Positions 25,603-34,000 of a stretch of DNA of 64,000 nucleotides are shown here, one piece after another; within the stretch, counting starts at the first letter, position 1; each line of letters begins with the position of its first letter. A model generated the notes under the pieces. It saw only the letters and a list, made by a program, of their open reading frames with translations. It made no database searches and had not been told where the DNA came from. The DNA comes from Thermohalobaculum sp039027855 (GTDB taxonomy: Bacteria; Pseudomonadota; Alphaproteobacteria; Rhodobacterales; Rhodobacteraceae), in assembly GCA_039027855.1 (NCBI GenBank), contig JBCCJI010000008.1:62001-126000 (forward strand). The letters run 5' to 3'. The position numbers were made by a program, and so were the translations under genes.

Positions 25603-26025
25603 ATGAACATCGAAGTCGCCATCGATCCAGAATACCGGCCCAGTGACGACGAGGAGTTCATGTGCGATAGACACAAGAGATACTTCAGGGCCAAGTTGCT
25701 CGCCTGGAAAGCGTCTATCCTGGAAGAAAGCGCCGAGACACTCGCTGAACTACAGCTGTCCGCCCAGAATATTCCTGACGTCGCCGATCGCGCTTCGGCC
25801 GAAACAGACCGCGCTCTGGAGCTTCGAACCCGTGACCGCCAGCGCAAGTTGATCTCGAAGATCGATGCTGCGGTCCGTCGGATCGACAATGGCGAGTATG
25901 GGTATTGCGAGATCACCGGTGATCCGATCGCCCTGCGACGCCTCGATGCCCGACCCATCGCGACCCTGAGCCTTGAGGCGCAAGAGATGCATGAACGGCG
26001 CGAGAAGGTACATCGAGACGGCTGA
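25603..26025 (+). CDS. dksA: RNA polymerase-binding protein DksA (cysteine-poor type)
   Basis: A 140-residue protein with a long coiled coil (about 30-105; FRAKLLAWKASILEESAETL, then ELRTRDRQRKLISKIDAAVR) carrying acidic tip residues, and a C-terminal zinc-finger-like domain in which only one of the four usual cysteines remains (YGYCEITGDPIALRRLDARP). DksA works with ppGpp to adjust transcription at stringent-response promoters; the cysteine-poor form is common in alphaproteobacteria. ATG 25603 is chosen, with GAGGGAG upstream. A terminator follows at 26054. Confidence 0.93.
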   Translation: MNIEVAIDPEYRPSDDEEFMCDRHKRYFRAKLLAWKASILEESAETLAELQLSAQNIPDVADRASAETDRALELRTRDRQRKLISKIDAAVRRIDNGEYGYCEITGDPIALRRLDARPIATLSLEAQEMHERREKVHRDG

Positions 26026-26053
26026 TGGCCGGGCATGCCGAGCGACTGAAACG

Positions 26054-26078
26054 ACCCCGGTCATGTGCCGGGGTTTTT
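26054..26078 (+). terminator. Rho-independent terminator after dksA
   Basis: A 7-bp stem, ACCCCGG (26054-26060) with CCGGGGT (26068-26074), loop TCATGTG, followed by TTTT. It lies about 28 bases after the dksA stop. Confidence 0.85.
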
Positions 26079-26563
26079 CGTTTCTGGAAAGCTGCGGCAG
26101 GGCCTCAGCTCAGCCAACCGCCTACGGGCTTACCCTACCCACGACGCCGCGTTCAGCACGCTGGCGGACACCGCCGCCAATGACCGGCCCAAGCGCCGAT
26201 CATCAATGCCGCGGGCACTCTGTTTTCGCGTGGCTCGCGGCAGTCTTGACTGGCCGCCAATGCATCACGTGCGAAGTGTGGGAGGGCGGAGAGAACCAAA
26301 CAATTGCAACGTATTGCCCGCCGTTGTTGTGACGTGAGAGCAGGCAAGCCTAGCTGCGCCTGAGCCAACGCCCGGAACGACACTTTCATGGCCCCGGGAT
26401 AACGGCTCCTCGCTGCATTCCTGCGTCGGTGCGCTCCGCCGCTAGGTGTGACCCGCGGTTTATGCCGCACCGCGGAATGGCCGCCACAACCCTGCGACCA
26501 GCGGATTGTCAGGCGCCCGTTCACGCGCTCTAACCGCCGCGCAACACAATCGGAGAGCTCACC
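26079..26563. other. Gene-free stretch upstream of glcB
   Basis: About 485 bases without a convincing gene on either strand; the open frames here have no ribosome-binding site or family-like sequence. The part from about 26290 to 26330 is locally AT-richer (AACAATTGCAACGTATTG) and could hold the glcB promoter. The glcB ribosome-binding site (GGAGAG) sits at its right end. Confidence 0.6.
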
Positions 26564-28759
26564 ATGACCGAGCGCGTGGATGCTTGCGGCCTCAAGGTCG
26601 CCCGGGAACTTCACGACTTTATCGAAACGCGGGCGCTACCCGGCAGTGGCGTGGAAAGCGCCGCCTTCTGGGCAGGCTTTGCGGCCCTCGCTGCCGAGTT
26701 TGCGCCCCGCAACCGCGCGCTCGTGGCCAAGCGGAACGACATTAAGGCAAAGATCGACGCCTGGCATCAGGGGCGGCGCGGCCAGCCGCATGATCCTGTC
26801 GCCTATCGCGCTTTCCTGGAAGAGATCGGCTATCTCGTCCCCGAGGGGGCGCCCTTCAAGATCGACACACCGAATGTCGACCGGGAGTTCGCCGAGATCG
26901 CGGGGCCACAGCTTGTCGTGCCCGTCATGAACGCCCGCTATGCGCTGAACGCGGCTAACGCCCGATGGGGCTCGCTCTACGACGCGCTCTACGGCACCGA
27001 TGCGCTGGGCTCGCCCAATCCCGGTGGCAAATACGACCGCCGTCGCGGCGGGCGTGTCGTGACCTGGACCAAGGCGCATCTGACCGGGATCGCGCCGCTC
27101 TCCGAGGCTGGTACCGCCTGGGCGCATGTGGAGCGGGTCTGGGTCGAGAACGGCAAGCTGCGGCTGAAGCTGTTGCCCAACATGACCGCCCGTGACGGGG
27201 CCACGACCCGTGCGGACACGGCTGGCCTGGCTGATCCAGGGCAGTTCGCGGGCTATCGCGGCGATCCGGCCAATCCCGAGGCGATCCTGCTCCGGCGAAA
27301 CAACCTGCATATCGAGCTGAAGCTGGATCTCGACAGCCCGATCGGGCGCCACGATACCCTCGGCCTCGCCGATGTTGTGCTGGAGAGCGCGATCACCACG
27401 ATCTGCGATTGCGAGGATTCCGTTGCCGCCGTCGATGCCGAGGACAAGGTGGTGACCTATGCCAACTGGCTGGGCCTGATGAGGGGCGATCTGGAGGAGA
27501 CGGTCACCAAGGGCGACAAGACCTTCACCCGCAGTCTGAACCCCGATCGCGATTACCTCGACCCCAATGGTGTGCGCTTCACGCTGCCCGGCCGGTCGCT
27601 GATGCTGGTGCGCAATGTCGGGCCGCTGATGACCAACCCGGCGATCCTGCTGGCCGATGGCAGCGAGATCCCGGAAGAGATCATGGACGCCACGATCACA
27701 TCGCTGATCGCGTTGCATGACCTCAACAAGCCGCGCGGCCCCCGCAACAGCCGCGCCGGCAGCGTGTACATCGTTAAGCCCAAGATGCACGGGCCCGAGG
27801 AGGTCGCGAACACCGATACCATGATGGCCGCGGTCGAAGACCTGCTCGGCATGGGCCGCAACACGATCAAGCTCGGCATCATGGACGAGGAGCGCCGCAC
27901 GACGGTGAACCTGAAGGAGTGCATCCGGGCGGCCAAGTCGCGGGTGGCCTTCATCAATACCGGCTTCCTCGACCGCACAGGTGACGAGATCCACACCTCG
28001 ATGGAAGCGGGCCCGATGATCCGCAAGGCCGAGATGAAGGGCACCGCCTGGATCGCGGCCTATGAGGACTGGAACGTCGATATCGGCCTGGAATGCGGGC
28101 TGAAAGGGCGCGCGCAGATCGGCAAGGGCATGTGGGCGATGCCTGATCTGATGAATGCGATGATGGCGCAGAAGGGCGGACATCCGGCGGCCGGCGCCAA
28201 CACTGCCTGGGTGCCAAGCCCCACCGCCGCGACGCTGCACGCGATCCACTATCACCGCGTCAACGTGGCCGACCGGCAGGCGCGCCTCGCCGATCGCCCG
28301 CGCGCGCGGTTGGACGATATCCTCGCCATCCCGCTTGCTGACCGCCCGAACTGGCAGCCCGACGAGATCCGCGCCGAGATCGACAACAACTGCCAGGGCA
28401 TCCTCGGCTATGTGGTGCGCTGGGTCGATCAGGGCGTCGGCTGCTCGAAGGTGCCCGATATCAACGATGTCGGCCTGATGGAGGACCGGGCCACCTGCCG
28501 GATCTCCTCGCAGCATCTCGCCAACTGGCTGCGCCACGGCGTGGTGAGCGAGGAAGAGGTGATGGCGGCGCTAAAGCGCATGGCCGAGGTGGTGGACCGT
28601 CAGAACGCGGGCGATCCGACTTACCAGCCAATGGCGCCCGACTTCGACGGCGCGGCCTTCGTGGCGGCGCGCGATCTGGTGCTGGAGGGGACAGCGCAGC
28701 CCTCGGGCTATACCGAGCCGCTGCTCCATGCCTGGCGGCTCAAGAAGAAGGCCGCCTGA
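26564..28759 (+). CDS. glcB: Malate synthase G
   Basis: A 731-residue monomeric malate synthase, condensing glyoxylate and acetyl-CoA to malate in the glyoxylate pathway. The isoform G length and hallmarks are present: GTDALGSPNPGGKYD, the TIM-barrel segment LGLADVVLESAITTICDCED, DLEETVTKGDKTFTRSLNPD, GPEEVANTDTMMAAVEDLL, and near the C-terminus EDRATCRISSQHLANWL with the catalytic Asp. GGAGAG precedes the ATG. A GlcG-like gene lies 1 kb downstream, an association also seen in the E. coli glc operon. Confidence 0.97.
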   Translation: MTERVDACGLKVARELHDFIETRALPGSGVESAAFWAGFAALAAEFAPRNRALVAKRNDIKAKIDAWHQGRRGQPHDPVAYRAFLEEIGYLVPEGAPFKIDTPNVDREFAEIAGPQLVVPVMNARYALNAANARWGSLYDALYGTDALGSPNPGGKYDRRRGGRVVTWTKAHLTGIAPLSEAGTAWAHVERVWVENGKLRLKLLPNMTARDGATTRADTAGLADPGQFAGYRGDPANPEAILLRRNNLHIELKLDLDSPIGRHDTLGLADVVLESAITTICDCEDSVAAVDAEDKVVTYANWLGLMRGDLEETVTKGDKTFTRSLNPDRDYLDPNGVRFTLPGRSLMLVRNVGPLMTNPAILLADGSEIPEEIMDATITSLIALHDLNKPRGPRNSRAGSVYIVKPKMHGPEEVANTDTMMAAVEDLLGMGRNTIKLGIMDEERRTTVNLKECIRAAKSRVAFINTGFLDRTGDEIHTSMEAGPMIRKAEMKGTAWIAAYEDWNVDIGLECGLKGRAQIGKGMWAMPDLMNAMMAQKGGHPAAGANTAWVPSPTAATLHAIHYHRVNVADRQARLADRPRARLDDILAIPLADRPNWQPDEIRAEIDNNCQGILGYVVRWVDQGVGCSKVPDINDVGLMEDRATCRISSQHLANWLRHGVVSEEEVMAALKRMAEVVDRQNAGDPTYQPMAPDFDGAAFVAARDLVLEGTAQPSGYTEPLLHAWRLKKKAA

Positions 28760-28775
28760 CATCTTAGGCGGCGAG

Positions 28776-28809
28776 GGAACGGACCCAGCACAGGGTGGGG
28801 GGCCGTTCC
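28776..28809. terminator. Hairpin between glcB and the convergent small gene
   Basis: Inverted repeat GGAACGG (28776-28782) and CCGTTCC (28803-28809), with a further CCC/GGG pairing inside the loop. It lies 16 bases after the glcB stop and 24 bases before the stop of the minus-strand gene, so it could serve both. There is no T run. Confidence 0.5.
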
Positions 28810-28833
28810 TGGCCAGCCTGTTTGAACGCCCGG

Positions 28834-29082
28834 CTAGTCGGTCGTCGTCCGCTTGGCGCGCACCACCTTGCTCCGCTGGCGCCGTGCGGCGACCGAGTTG
28901 TTGACGTAGTGATAGCCGATCAGGATCGCCAGCAGCCCGAGCATGAGCAGCGCCACCTCCGCGCGCTCATCGAAGACCGCGCCGCTGGCATCGATATAGG
29001 CGGCGCAGGCATTGGGGATCGCGTCCTCGCCGGCGTCCACAAGGTCGAGGCACGCCTGCCGGCTCAGCGTCTCAGTCGACAT
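28834..29082 (-). CDS. Small single-helix membrane protein
   Basis: An 82-residue protein with two cysteines in its N-terminal part (RQACLDLVDAGED and NACAAYID), one membrane helix (VALLMLGLLAILIGYHYV), and a strongly basic C-terminus (AARRQRSKVVRAKR). The basic tail suggests an N-out, C-in orientation with the cysteines outside. The start at 29082 overlaps the upstream gene by 11 bases. No family recognised. Confidence 0.62.
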   Translation of the reverse strand: MSTETLSRQACLDLVDAGEDAIPNACAAYIDASGAVFDERAEVALLMLGLLAILIGYHYVNNSVAARRQRSKVVRAKRTTTD

Positions 29083-29542
29083 GGCGGGCTCCGATCTCAT
29101 CGGCGACATCGCGGAAATCGCGGGCCACGTCGGTGTAGAACATCGCCTCATCCTGCAGCTTGTCGCATTCGCTGCGCGACATGCCGGCGATGATCAGCCC
29201 ACACGCGATGAGGCCGAACCCACCGACGCCGCTGACGCTCAGCAACGCCACCGCAGCGCCGACCCCGGACAGCCCGAGGCCAAGGCCTTTCTGGGTTGTG
29301 AAATGCGCTGCGCTCTTTGTGGGTAACTTCGCCATTTCCTCGAACTCGGTGGCCTGATCGCGCAGATTTTCGACCAGCGCCCTCAGCTCGTCGTCGGAGT
29401 AATTCGAGAGCCCGGATTTGATGGTGCGCAGCTCGTTACGGAAACCCTCCCGGTCCGGTGTCTCCCGCCCGAGATGCCCGGTGACGATCTCGTCGATCCG
29501 CCGATGACGCAGGGCGATTGCATCGCCCGCTGTCTCCTCCAT
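29072..29542 (-). CDS. Hypothetical membrane protein with helical ends
   Basis: A 156-residue protein. The N-terminal half is charged and helical (LSNYSDDELRALVENLRDQA), the centre has one long or two short membrane segments (LGLSGVGAAVALLSVSGVGG and FGLIACGLIIAGMS), and the C-terminus is soluble (MFYTDVARDFRDVADEIG). The stop lies 11 bases inside the next gene, so the two are coupled. No family recognised. Confidence 0.68.
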   Translation of the reverse strand: MEETAGDAIALRHRRIDEIVTGHLGRETPDREGFRNELRTIKSGLSNYSDDELRALVENLRDQATEFEEMAKLPTKSAAHFTTQKGLGLGLSGVGAAVALLSVSGVGGFGLIACGLIIAGMSRSECDKLQDEAMFYTDVARDFRDVADEIGARHVD

Positions 29543-29768
29543 GACCGTTCTCCCCGGCTGTGATTTCGGGTTGCCTAGGCATTGGCACCGTCGCCAGATC
29601 TAGCCTTAAGGCCGTGGCGTCAATCGACAAGACCCTAGTGGTTTGCAAGTGGCAGGGCCGCAAGACTGCCGCCCGGTGCAGCGTTTAGCACCGTGTCTGG
29701 TGCAGTGTTGACCTTGCTGGGCCCGTCGGTGGAAGTAACCATCACGCCCCAACGCAAGGATTGCGCCC

Positions 29769-30203
29769 ATGACTGTCATGACCCTCGACACCGCCCGCAG
29801 CCTGATCGCCAGTATTCGGGCGGAAGGGCAGAAACTGGGGCTTAAGCCGCTGTCTGTCGTGGTGCTGGACGCGGGGGGCAACATCACCGCCTTCGAGCGC
29901 GAAGACGGCTCGTCGAACCTGCGGTTCAACATGGCCTATGCCAAGGCTTATGGCTGCATCGGCATCGGTATCGGGGGGCGCGCCCTGATGGCCCGAGCCG
30001 AGACGCAGGCCTATTTCACCAACTCCCTGACCGCGGCCTTCGGTGGAAACGTGCTGCCGGTGCCAGGCGGCATCCTATTGCGCGCCGCGGCGGACGGGCC
30101 GGTGATCGGCGCTGTCGGGATCTCGGGCGATACGTCCGATAATGACGAAGCAGCCGGGCTGGCGGGGATCGCGGCCACCGGACTGATCGGTGATGGCGGC
30201 TGA
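29769..30203 (+). CDS. GlcG/HbpS-family heme-binding protein
   Basis: A 144-residue protein of the GlcG/HbpS family (PF03928): VVVLDAGGNITAFEREDG near residue 35, and VPGGILLRAAADGPVIGAVGISG further on. HbpS binds heme; GlcG is encoded with glycolate oxidase and malate synthase in E. coli, and here it lies 1 kb after glcB, so a link to glyoxylate metabolism is possible. ATG 29769 is used; ATG 29778 is an alternative. It precedes the CYTH/CHAD gene by 54 bases. Confidence 0.85.
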   Translation: MTVMTLDTARSLIASIRAEGQKLGLKPLSVVVLDAGGNITAFEREDGSSNLRFNMAYAKAYGCIGIGIGGRALMARAETQAYFTNSLTAAFGGNVLPVPGGILLRAAADGPVIGAVGISGDTSDNDEAAGLAGIAATGLIGDGG

Positions 30204-30257
30204 CCACGGTGGCTAACGGGGGCGGCTGACCAATGGACGCGGCGACGGGGCAGGCCA

Positions 30258-31814
30258 ATGACCGAGATCGAGTTCAAGCTGCTGGTCGAAGAGGCCATGC
30301 TCCCCGCGCTCAAGCGGCGCATCGGCGCGCGCGCCGAGGGACGCGGCGTCATCCGCAAGCTCCGCAGCATCTATCTCGATACGGTCGATCAGCGGCTTGC
30401 CGCTGGCGGGGTCGCGCTGCGCCTCCGGCTGCAGGGACGGCGGTGGAGCCAGACGGTGAAACGCGCCCGACGCCACACCGCAGGTTTGTCCGAGGCCGAT
30501 GAGGTCACCACCGAGGCGCCGGGCGGCCGCGTGGCGCTGGGTCTTCTGCCACAAGCGGTGCGTGATGAGATCATCGCGCTAAAGGGCGACCTGCCGCTGG
30601 CACCGCAGTTCGAAACGGACATGTCGCGCACCCTCTGGACCGTGCCGCTGCAGCAGGGCCGTGCGGAGGTTGCCTTGGACAAGGGCATGATCCGGGCCGA
30701 GGGGCGTGAGGAACCGCTGATCGAGCTGGAGATGGAACTGCTGGAAGGCTCTCCAGCGCATCTTTTCGATCTGGCACGCGCTGTCGTCACAACGGGGCCG
30801 GTGCGCCTGTCGGCGACCAACAAGGCCACCCGCGGGCGGCGGGTGGCCGACGGGTTGCCAGCGGTCCTCGCGCCGGGGCCGCGCAATGCAGTGCCCATCA
30901 TCCTCGCCAAAGGGGCCAGCGTCGATGATGCCACCGCCGCGATCCTTGCCGAATGCGTGGGTCAGGTGATGACCAACGTCACCGCCTTGCGGGCCAGCAG
31001 CGCGCCTGAAGGCGCGCATCAGCTGCGGGTTGGCCTTCGCCGCCTGCGCTCGGCGCTCATGATGCTGATGCCGGCGATTACGGGCGAGGGCGGCGCCGAT
31101 CTCTCAGCGCTTGCCTACGAGGCGCGCTGGTTGGCCGGCGAAGTGGGTGGACTGCGCGACCTGCAGGTAGCCGAGATGGAGTTAGTGGCACCGGCTGCCG
31201 TGTCGTACTCGGAGGAACCGGGATTTGCCCGGCTTGGCGCCGCGCTTCGCGATCGGGCAGGGGAGACCTATGCGACGCTGCTCGCCACGCTCGACGGGCC
31301 GCGTGCCACGGCGTTCTTGCTCGATCTGGCCGCGCTTGTCGCGCTTCGCGGTTGGACGGCGGGCGAGGGACGTCGGGACAAGGCGCAGGCAAAGCGGCTT
31401 GCCAGGCCGTTCTCCAAGCTCGCCCGAAAGGCTGTGATCAAGGCCGAGCGACGGGTGATGAAACGCGCCGTGGGGATCGAAACGCTGGATCACGAAGCGC
31501 GGCATGACCTGCGCAAAGCGATGAAGACGCTGCGCTACACGGTGGAGTTTGCAGCACCGAACTGGCCCGATGGCCATGTCCGTGGCTACGTCAAATCAGT
31601 CAAGAAGGTGCAGAACCTGTTTGGCACGCTGAACGATGCCGCGATGGGCGAGGCGCTGTTCATGTCCGACGATGCGCCCGGGATGGACGATCCGGCGGCG
31701 GCGCGGGCGGCTGGGAGACTGATCGGCGCAAGTCTCGTGGCCGCTGACCACGACTGGGCGCAAGCGCTGGAGCGTTGGGCGGTGTTCGAGGCGACCCCGC
31801 GCCCCTGGCACTGA
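30258..31814 (+). CDS. CYTH and CHAD domain protein (inorganic triphosphatase-like)
   Basis: A 518-residue protein. The N-terminal CYTH domain (about 1-200) opens with the ExExK motif in MTEIEFKLLV and continues with the acidic and basic strands of the triphosphate tunnel (YLDTVDQRLAAGGVALRLRL). The C-terminal CHAD domain (about 225-510) has the conserved histidines in GAHQLRVGLRRLRSALMML and HEARHDLRKAMKTLRYTVEF, which bind polyphosphate. Related proteins hydrolyse tripolyphosphate. Its stop is one base from the convergent dehydrogenase gene. Confidence 0.93.
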   Translation: MTEIEFKLLVEEAMLPALKRRIGARAEGRGVIRKLRSIYLDTVDQRLAAGGVALRLRLQGRRWSQTVKRARRHTAGLSEADEVTTEAPGGRVALGLLPQAVRDEIIALKGDLPLAPQFETDMSRTLWTVPLQQGRAEVALDKGMIRAEGREEPLIELEMELLEGSPAHLFDLARAVVTTGPVRLSATNKATRGRRVADGLPAVLAPGPRNAVPIILAKGASVDDATAAILAECVGQVMTNVTALRASSAPEGAHQLRVGLRRLRSALMMLMPAITGEGGADLSALAYEARWLAGEVGGLRDLQVAEMELVAPAAVSYSEEPGFARLGAALRDRAGETYATLLATLDGPRATAFLLDLAALVALRGWTAGEGRRDKAQAKRLARPFSKLARKAVIKAERRVMKRAVGIETLDHEARHDLRKAMKTLRYTVEFAAPNWPDGHVRGYVKSVKKVQNLFGTLNDAAMGEALFMSDDAPGMDDPAAARAAGRLIGASLVAADHDWAQALERWAVFEATPRPWH

Positions 31815-31815
31815 T

Positions 31816-32712
31816 CTAGGCCGCGCCGCTGCCGGCCTTCTTCGTCGCAAGCCACAGAAAATACGCCGCATGGTCGCGGTCCCCAAGGCCAAGCGGGCCG
31901 GCAAGCTCATCATAGGCGACGCGGGCCTGTTCGGTCAGCGGCAGACGCAGGCCTCCCTCTGCCGCCGCCGCGAGCGCGTTGGTCATGTCCTTCAGCTGCG
32001 TCGTCACGAGCGCACCCGGCTCGAACGCACCACGCAGCATCCGTTCGCCGTGGTTCTCCAGGATTGCCGAGCCCGCGAAGCCGCCGCCGATGGCCTGCCG
32101 GACCTTCTCCGGGTCCGCCCCATTGGCGGCTGCCAGCGTCAGCGCCTCAGAGACCGCGCCGATGGTAATGCCGACGATGGCCTGGTTGGCGAGCTTGGCG
32201 ATCTGGCCCGCGCCGTTCGGGCCGACATGCGTCGCCCGGCCCATGGCGGCGAACAGCGGTGAGGCGGCGTTGAAGTCATCGGCCGCGCCGCCTGCCATGA
32301 TGGCGAGCCGCGCGCGTTCCGCACCGGGCTCGCCGCCTGAAACGGGCGCATCCAGTGCCCGCGCACCATGCGTGGCCAGCCGCTCGGCGATCCGCCGGGC
32401 GCGCGCGGGTTCGATCGAGGACATATCGATAAAAAGGGCGCCCGGTGCCGCTGCGCCGAGATCGCCGTCGATCACCACCTTTTCGACCGTCGCACCGTCG
32501 GCCAGCATGGTGACCACGCAGTCAGCACCGGTCACCGCGTCGACCGGGCCATCCGCCACCCGGGCCACATCGGCCAGGGCCTCCGCCTTGGGGCGGCTCC
32601 GGTTCCAGACGGTGACATCGAAGCCGGCTGTGGCGAGATGACGGGCCATGTGCCGGCCCATGATGCCGATGCCGAGAAAGGCGACCCGGCGGATCGCGGC
32701 GGTGCTGCCCAT
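31816..32712 (-). CDS. 3-hydroxyisobutyrate/tartronate semialdehyde reductase-type dehydrogenase
   Basis: A 298-residue beta-hydroxyacid dehydrogenase. The Rossmann motif is VAFLGIGIMGRHMARHL, the substrate site segment is ALDAPVSGGEPGAER, and the catalytic Lys is in GAGQIAKLANQAIVG. The family includes 3-hydroxyisobutyrate dehydrogenase and 2-hydroxy-3-oxopropionate reductase; the precise substrate is not certain. It lies 51 bases after the FAH-family gene on the same strand. The ATG at 32712 has AGAGGA upstream. Confidence 0.9.
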   Translation of the reverse strand: MGSTAAIRRVAFLGIGIMGRHMARHLATAGFDVTVWNRSRPKAEALADVARVADGPVDAVTGADCVVTMLADGATVEKVVIDGDLGAAAPGALFIDMSSIEPARARRIAERLATHGARALDAPVSGGEPGAERARLAIMAGGAADDFNAASPLFAAMGRATHVGPNGAGQIAKLANQAIVGITIGAVSEALTLAAANGADPEKVRQAIGGGFAGSAILENHGERMLRGAFEPGALVTTQLKDMTNALAAAAEGGLRLPLTEQARVAYDELAGPLGLGDRDHAAYFLWLATKKAGSGAA

Positions 32713-32763
32713 GGTACGTTTCCTCTGCCGACCGAGACGCCCGGCCGAGGGAACCATATCCGA

Positions 32764-33627
32764 TCAGGCGACGCCGGCCAGCACGTCTGCCGGAATGATG
32801 CGCGCGGCCTGCTGACCGAGCCCTTGCACTTCGGCCTCGACCAGATCGCCGGGCTGTAACCAGGCCTGTGGGTGCATGCCCATGGCGACGCCCGGCGGTG
32901 TGCCGGTGGGGATGATGTCGCCGGGCTCCAGCGTCATGAACTGCGAGATGTACGAAATCAGCGTCGGCACGTCGAAGATCATGCGCTGGGTGCTGCCCCG
33001 CTGGCGCAGTTCACCATTGACACTCAGGCTGAGGGTCAGGTCTTGCGGATCGGCGATCTCGTCCGTCGTGACCAGCCATGGGCCGAGCGGGCCGAAGCCG
33101 TCATGGCTTTTGCCCTTGATCCACTGGCCGCCGCGTTCGGTCTGGAAGGTCCGCTCCGACAGGTCGTTGAAGACCGCATAGCCGGCGACATGGGCCATCG
33201 CCTGGCTGCGGCTGACATATTTCGCGCGGCTGCCGATCACGACCGCCAGTTCCACTTCATAGTCCAGCTTGGTGGCATCGCGCGGCATCGACACGTTGTC
33301 ATGGGGGCCCGACAGGCTTGAGACCGCCTTGCCGAACAGGATCGGCTCGTCGGGCAGCGGCATGTCGAGTTCATGGGCGTGGTCGGTGTAGTTCAGGCCG
33401 ACGCAGATGATCTTGCCGACCTGGCCGATGCACGGGCCGATGCGGCGGCCCGAACCCATCTCGGGCAGGCTGTAGGGGTCGAACTGGCGCAGCATCGAGA
33501 GGCTGCGCGGGCTGAGTGTGTCGCCCGAGATATCGAGCACATGCCCCGACAGATCGCGCAGCTTCCCCTCAGGATCCAGCATCGCGGGTTTCTCCGCCCC
33601 CGCAGCCCCGACGCGCAACAACTTCAT
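32764..33627 (-). CDS. Fumarylacetoacetate hydrolase family protein
   Basis: A 287-residue FAH-fold enzyme. It shows ICVGLNYTDHAHELDMPLPD, the metal ligand segment LDYEVELAVVIG, the KGKSHDGFGPLGPWLV loop, and GDIIPTGTPPGVAMG. The family acts on 2-oxo acids or opens C-C bonds (for example 2,4-diketo-3-deoxy sugars and ureidoglycolate). With the downstream dehydrogenase it may form a sugar-acid pathway, which is inferred from pairing only. The start MKLLRVG at 33627 has GAGGGA upstream. Confidence 0.92.
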   Translation of the reverse strand: MKLLRVGAAGAEKPAMLDPEGKLRDLSGHVLDISGDTLSPRSLSMLRQFDPYSLPEMGSGRRIGPCIGQVGKIICVGLNYTDHAHELDMPLPDEPILFGKAVSSLSGPHDNVSMPRDATKLDYEVELAVVIGSRAKYVSRSQAMAHVAGYAVFNDLSERTFQTERGGQWIKGKSHDGFGPLGPWLVTTDEIADPQDLTLSLSVNGELRQRGSTQRMIFDVPTLISYISQFMTLEPGDIIPTGTPPGVAMGMHPQAWLQPGDLVEAEVQGLGQQAARIIPADVLAGVA

Positions 33628-34000
33628 GCCCGATCCCTCGTTGTACCCTTTCCAAGATTGCGCCACGGGGCCATGGCGAGATGAGGGCGCGAGGGGGGCG
33701 CCTATCGGCCAAGTTGCAACCGTTGATTTGTAAAACCCTCAGGGACCACGCCTATCCCGGGCTGCGCATGCCCTGGGCGGTCACCAGACACACTGTGGCG
33801 TGGCGCGGCTGGATCGCACGACGCCGCTCATCCACGCGGGCTTCTATGCTGATGCTGGCGCGGCGTATCGCCCACGCGATGACGTCCACGCCTCGTAGCA
33901 TTCCCTCACACGGCGGCCCCGGCCCGTGCGGCGGTAATGCGCCGTGCTAGGCCAGATCCTGCAACGGGTGCCCATCTGTGGCTCCGTGCCCCTCCCGCCC
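33628..34000. other. Gene-free stretch between the FAH gene and mrp
   Basis: About 370 bases with no supported gene. Open frames cross it but lack ribosome-binding sites and resemble no family. It should hold the promoter of the minus-strand FAH/dehydrogenase pair at its left side; nothing distinct is seen there. Confidence 0.55.

Noticed and set aside
26636..28537. A 633-codon minus-strand frame
   Set aside because: Antisense to glcB, with no ribosome-binding site and no family pattern.
33700..33950. Coding frame in the gap before mrp
   Set aside because: Short frames exist on the plus strand but lack start signals and family similarity.
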